NCBI GenBank assembly: GCA_051954695.1
Contig: JBQCHL010000028.1
Location: 248,001 to 312,000 of the forward strand
Origin: Terrimonas_A sp051954695
GTDB lineage: Bacteria > Bacteroidota > Bacteroidia > Chitinophagales > Chitinophagaceae
Direction of reading: 5' to 3'
DNA length: 64,000 nucleotides
The position numbers were made by a program, and so were the translations under genes. Positions 60,863-64,000 of the stretch are shown here, in pieces (position 1 is the first letter of the stretch; each line of letters begins with the position of its first letter). Below the pieces are notes generated by a model. The model searched no databases. It was given only the letters and a program-made list of their open reading frames with translations, and was not told the DNA's origin.

Positions 60863-61675
60863 ATGCGTGTTATTGCCGGATTCCTGCTTTTGCTGGTATT
60901 AGGAAGTTGTTCCCCCAACAATGTAAAAGAAGACAACAGCCTTAAAAAATATTTCGATGACAATAAGGTCACAGGCTGCTTTGCCCTGATGAATAATGGA
61001 ACAGGGAAGTTTACTGTATACAACCTTGCCCGTTACCGCGACAGCAGCTATCTGCCGGCCTCAACTTTTAAGATCGTTAATGCATTGATCGGTTTGCAAA
61101 CCGGTAAGATCAGCAGCGACAGCATGGTGATAAAATGGGATGGTGTGAAGAGGCCTGTCGATACCTGGAACAAAGACCTGAGCATGTATGAAGCATTCCG
61201 CGTTTCATCGGTTCCCTATTTCCAGGAAGTGGCGCGCCGAATCGGAAAGGATACCATGCAGTTCTGGCTCGACTCGGTAAGCTATGGAACCAAAAAGATC
61301 ACTTCTGCCATTGATACTTTCTGGCTCGACAATTCATTGAAGATAACACCCGATGAAGAACTGGGCCTGGTGAAAAGATTGTACTTTGACCAGCTTCCTT
61401 TTTATAAAACATACCAGGAAGTAGTAAAAAGGGCAATGCTGTTTGAAGACAATGCCAATTACCGTTTCGGTTATAAAACCGGCATGGGAGGCTGGGATGA
61501 AAAGAGCGGCAAAAGGATCGGCTGGATCGTAGGATGGATCGAAGAAAACCGCCACCCGTATTTTTTCGTATTGAACATCGAATCCTCCGATCGTAATTTT
61601 GATATGGGACCTGTACGCTTGAAAATAGTAAAGGATATTTTGAAGGATTTGGGTTTTTTTGAAGGGAAGATGTAA
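60863..61675 (+). CDS. Class D (OXA-type) beta-lactamase, lipoprotein
   Basis: 270-residue serine beta-lactamase of class D. Active-site S67-T-F-K70, S115-S-V117, Y141-G-T143 and K205-T-G207 motifs are at their usual spacing; W154 is also at the class D position. The Y-G-N motif is changed to YGT. An SPII signal with lipobox VLGSC makes it a membrane-anchored lipoprotein, whereas most OXA enzymes are soluble in the periplasm. Hydrolysis of penicillins or other beta-lactams is likely but the spectrum cannot be read from sequence. Chromosomal context (next to kbl and bat genes), no mobile element nearby, so probably intrinsic. Confidence 0.92.
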   Translation: MRVIAGFLLLLVLGSCSPNNVKEDNSLKKYFDDNKVTGCFALMNNGTGKFTVYNLARYRDSSYLPASTFKIVNALIGLQTGKISSDSMVIKWDGVKRPVDTWNKDLSMYEAFRVSSVPYFQEVARRIGKDTMQFWLDSVSYGTKKITSAIDTFWLDNSLKITPDEELGLVKRLYFDQLPFYKTYQEVVKRAMLFEDNANYRFGYKTGMGGWDEKSGKRIGWIVGWIEENRHPYFFVLNIESSDRNFDMGPVRLKIVKDILKDLGFFEGKM

Positions 61676-61732
61676 GAGGCGTTGGCCGATGAAAACGGTG
61701 TGATTCTTGCTATATCGTAACTTTCAATTCCT

Positions 61733-62734
61733 ATGGGCTACCAATTCCTTCATAAAGAATACATCTGGCTTCTCGGAGCCCTTGTTTTATTTGGTGTGCT
61801 GTTTTTTTTATTATGGCGATGGAAAAAACAGGTTATCAAAAGAATTGGTGATGCTCACCTCGTAAAAGCACTTACCAGTAATTATTCCTCCTCTTTATTT
61901 TCACTGAAATCAGGCATGATGAGCCTCGCATTTGCAGCAGGTGTGCTGGCCCTGATGGACCTGCGCAAACCGGCGGGCGAGGAAGGCATAGAACGAAAAG
62001 GAATCGATGTGGTGATCGCACTGGATGTGAGCAAAAGCATGCTGGCGACTGATCTTCCTCCCAACAGGCTGGAAAGAGCCAGACAACTGATCAATAAATT
62101 AATGGATGTGATGCCCGACGACAGGATCGGGCTGGTACTGTTTGCCGGCAAAGCCTATCTCCAAATGCCGCTGACCACCGATCATGAAGCGGCACGCATG
62201 TTTGTAGCCTCAGCAAGCCCGGATGCTGTGCCCCAGCAGGGCACTGTGATCAGCGATGCACTGCAGATGAGTTCCAATGCGTTTATTGCAGCAGAACGAA
62301 GATTCAAAGCCGTGGTTTTGATCTCTGATGGGGAAGACCATGACCCTGCTGCCATTACTACAGCTAAAGAATTGTCCTCACAGGGAATGATGATCAACAC
62401 AGTTGGTATTGGTTCCCCTGAAGGCTCTTATATACCTGATCCTTCAACCGGCGAGAACAAACGCGATGCTTCCGGCAATGAAGTGATCTCCCGCCTGAAC
62501 GAGGATGAATTAAAACAACTGGCGGAAAGTACGAATGGCGTATATGTGCGCTTGCAGGATACTGACGATGCCGTAAAACAATTGAAAGCACAATTGTCGC
62601 AAATAGAAACACGGGCTTATGGAGATGTGTCGCTGATGAACTTCAACGCTTATTATGGTTGGTTTGCCCTGGCTATGTTTATCCTGCTGCTGGCAGAATA
62701 TTTTATTCCCGAAATAAAAAAACGAAAAGCATGA
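61733..62734 (+). CDS. batB: VWA-domain membrane protein (BatB-like)
   Basis: 333 residues with TM helices near both ends (about 9-29, 57-74 and 306-325) and a von Willebrand A domain between (about 92-290). Metal-ion (MIDAS) motif D98-V-S100-K-S102, then MLATDLPPNRLERAR, RIGLVLFAGKAYLQMPLTTDHEA and VLISDGEDHD. Bat proteins are Bacteroidota envelope proteins linked to aerotolerance; this one overlaps BatC by 4 bp (ATGA). The other bat genes (moxR, batA, batD, batE) are not in the window. TATCGTAACTTTC upstream is one base off a -7 box. Confidence 0.9.
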   Translation: MGYQFLHKEYIWLLGALVLFGVLFFLLWRWKKQVIKRIGDAHLVKALTSNYSSSLFSLKSGMMSLAFAAGVLALMDLRKPAGEEGIERKGIDVVIALDVSKSMLATDLPPNRLERARQLINKLMDVMPDDRIGLVLFAGKAYLQMPLTTDHEAARMFVASASPDAVPQQGTVISDALQMSSNAFIAAERRFKAVVLISDGEDHDPAAITTAKELSSQGMMINTVGIGSPEGSYIPDPSTGENKRDASGNEVISRLNEDELKQLAESTNGVYVRLQDTDDAVKQLKAQLSQIETRAYGDVSLMNFNAYYGWFALAMFILLLAEYFIPEIKKRKA

Positions 62735-63342
62735 AGCATATCGTGATCATAGCAGCTTTGCTTTTCTTCGTGAAAGGTATTTCAGCCCAGGAGTCTGACA
62801 AGCTTATTTTAAAAGGCAACGATCTGTACAAACAGCAGCAGTACCAGCAGGCAGAGCAGGCGTATGCTGAAGTACTGGCTGCTGATCCGAATAATGCGAC
62901 TGCAAAATTCAACCAGGCAAATGCGCTGTATAAGCAAAATAAAGCAGATGAAGCCATTAAAGTCTTGAATGATCTTGCTTTTAAAACCAATGATCCATCA
63001 ATCAAAGCAAAGGCCTATTACAATAAAGGCGCGATTCTTTCCGGTCAGAAAAAACTGGAAGAAAGCATTGATGCTTATAAAGATGCTTTGCGCCAGGACC
63101 CCACCGATAAAGATGCGCGGGAAAACCTGCAGAAAGCTTTATTGGAACTGAAGAAAAAGAACCCTCCCCAAAAAGAAGACAATAAAAAGCAGCAAAAGCA
63201 GCAGCAAAAACCCCAACCCAAAATGAGCCAGAAAGAAGCAGAGCAACGGCTTAAGCTGCTGGAACAAAAAGAAAAACAGGTGCAGCAACGGCTTCAGAAA
63301 GAGAAATCCAAACAGGGTGGAGGACAGGGGAAGGACTGGTAG
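62731..63342 (+). CDS. batC: TPR protein BatC-like
   Basis: 203 residues from ATG 62731 (MKHIVIIAALLFFVKGISAQ signal peptide). Two to three TPR units (GNDLYKQQQYQQAEQAYAEVL, FNQANALYKQNKADEAIKVL, YYNKGAILSGQKKLEESIDAYKDAL), then a Lys/Gln-rich low-complexity tail (KKQQKQQQKPQPKMS...) and a final Gln/Lys coiled coil. The start codon overlaps the VWA gene stop (ATGA), so translation is coupled. Periplasmic scaffold of the Bat system. It is followed 20 nt later by ispG. Confidence 0.9.
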   Translation: MKHIVIIAALLFFVKGISAQESDKLILKGNDLYKQQQYQQAEQAYAEVLAADPNNATAKFNQANALYKQNKADEAIKVLNDLAFKTNDPSIKAKAYYNKGAILSGQKKLEESIDAYKDALRQDPTDKDARENLQKALLELKKKNPPQKEDNKKQQKQQQKPQPKMSQKEAEQRLKLLEQKEKQVQQRLQKEKSKQGGGQGKDW

Positions 63343-63350
63343 TCTTTCAG

Positions 63351-63358
63351 TACTTTTG
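63351..63358 (+). promoter_or_regulatory. -7 element 4 nt upstream of ispG
   Basis: TACTTTTG, then CATC, then ATG. Perfect TAnnTTTG at the same N4 distance as for nth and gldA, between the batC stop and ispG. Confidence 0.55.
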
Positions 63359-63362
63359 CATC

Positions 63363-64000
63363 ATGCAGCTCTATACCGCATCCTTCACTGAATACAAACG
63401 CCTCATTACCAAAGAGGTAAAAATCGGCGATCTCTTGCTGGGAAATTTACATCCCATCCGCGTCCAAACCATGACCACTACTGATACAATGGATACTATT
63501 GCCACGGTAGAGCAATCCATCCGTTGTATAGAAGCCGGGGCAGAACTGGTAAGGATCACAGCGCCTTCTAAAAAAGAAGCGGAAAACCTGCTGGCCATTA
63601 AAAATGAATTGCGCAAAAGAGGATATACTACCCCGCTGGTGGCAGACATTCATTTCACCCCCAATGCTGCTGAGATAGCTGCAAGGATCGTGGAGAAAGT
63701 GAGGGTGAACCCCGGCAACTACGTTGACAAGAAAAAATTTGAACTGATCGAATACAGCGATGCTGATTATGCAGAAGAGATTGAACGCATCCGCGAAAGG
63801 TTTACACCCCTGGTGAAGATCTGCAAAGAATATGGTACAGCCATGCGCATCGGTACCAATCATGGTTCACTCAGCGACAGGATCATGAGCCGCTATGGTG
63901 ATACACCTGTAGGCATGGTGGAAAGCGCGATGGAATTTCTCCGTATCGCACGTAATGAGACTTACCACAATATAGTGCTGAGCATGAAAGCCAGCAATCC
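63363..64000 (+). CDS. ispG: 4-hydroxy-3-methylbut-2-enyl diphosphate synthase, N-terminal part, cut by window edge
   Basis: First 212 codons of IspG/GcpE, an iron-sulfur enzyme of the MEP isoprenoid pathway (MEcPP to HMBPP). N-terminal TIM-barrel blocks: VKIGDLLLGNLHPIRVQTMTTTDT, VRITAPSKKEAENL, PLVADIHFTPNAAEIAA, VRVNPGNY, and MRIGTNHGSLSDRIMSRYGDTP, all diagnostic. The Bacteroidota long form has an extra inserted domain later; that is not visible here. ATG 63363 is 4 nt from the -7 element above. The gene continues past 64000. Confidence 0.96.
   Translation, partial: MQLYTASFTEYKRLITKEVKIGDLLLGNLHPIRVQTMTTTDTMDTIATVEQSIRCIEAGAELVRITAPSKKEAENLLAIKNELRKRGYTTPLVADIHFTPNAAEIAARIVEKVRVNPGNYVDKKKFELIEYSDADYAEEIERIRERFTPLVKICKEYGTAMRIGTNHGSLSDRIMSRYGDTPVGMVESAMEFLRIARNETYHNIVLSMKASN

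Overview
The window looks like a chromosomal stretch from a Bacteroidota bacterium, most likely a Chitinophagaceae relative (Niastella/Chitinophaga-like; the genus is inference). Supporting signs are gldA, a giant secreted protein with a type IX secretion (T9SS) C-terminal domain, many SPII and SPI signal peptides, Bacteroidota-only families (DUF4270, DUF4907), LytS/LytTR and propeller-Y_Y_Y sensors, and TAnnTTTG promoter elements. By eye GC is in the middle 40s. I saw no tRNA, rRNA, IS element, prophage or CRISPR array.

Layout. 1-8.7 kb, minus strand: 5' part of htpG, DUF1003 protein, long-chain acyl-CoA ligase, TPR protein, DUF1015 and serC, an S1/P1-type zinc hydrolase and a DUF502 membrane protein. 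8.8-15.7 kb, plus strand: a TetR-TolC-MFP-RND efflux operon with a near-perfect Bacteroidota promoter. 16-23 kb: two large M16 zinc peptidase paralogs separated by an AT-rich opposite-strand pair (84-aa unknown plus DUF2335). 23-32.5 kb: a propeller sensor kinase, a convergent NarL-type regulator and the T9SS giant. 32.7-34.5 kb: a lone KorA-type 2-oxoacid:acceptor oxidoreductase subunit. 34.6-40.8 kb: a tightly packed operon (kelch lipoprotein, DUF4907, LytS-type kinase, LytTR regulator) divergent from DUF4270 lipoprotein plus outer-membrane protein, then an exported RidA. 41.4-46.3 kb: OM protein, nth, small anti-sigma-like protein, divIC/ftsB-like gene, eno, gldA. 46.4-50.6 kb: two beta-carbonic anhydrases and a SulP transporter, with two paralogous unknown small membrane proteins. 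50.7-54.6 kb: MHS-type MFS transporter with a two-TM partner, divergent from acs. 54.7-59.1 kb: L,D-transpeptidase, a sigma/anti-sigma/OM-protein operon and small secreted proteins. 59.4-64 kb: kbl, class D beta-lactamase, BatB/BatC and the start of ispG.

The most interesting points are the kelch/DUF4907/LytS-LytTR//DUF4270 envelope locus, the paired small membrane proteins next to carbonic anhydrases and SulP, a TAnnTTTG-N4-ATG start architecture shared by nth, gldA and ispG that predicts leaderless mRNAs, and four families of long intergenic inverted repeats, one of which shows arm-to-arm covariation between two distant copies. All family calls come from reading the sequence; no database search was possible.
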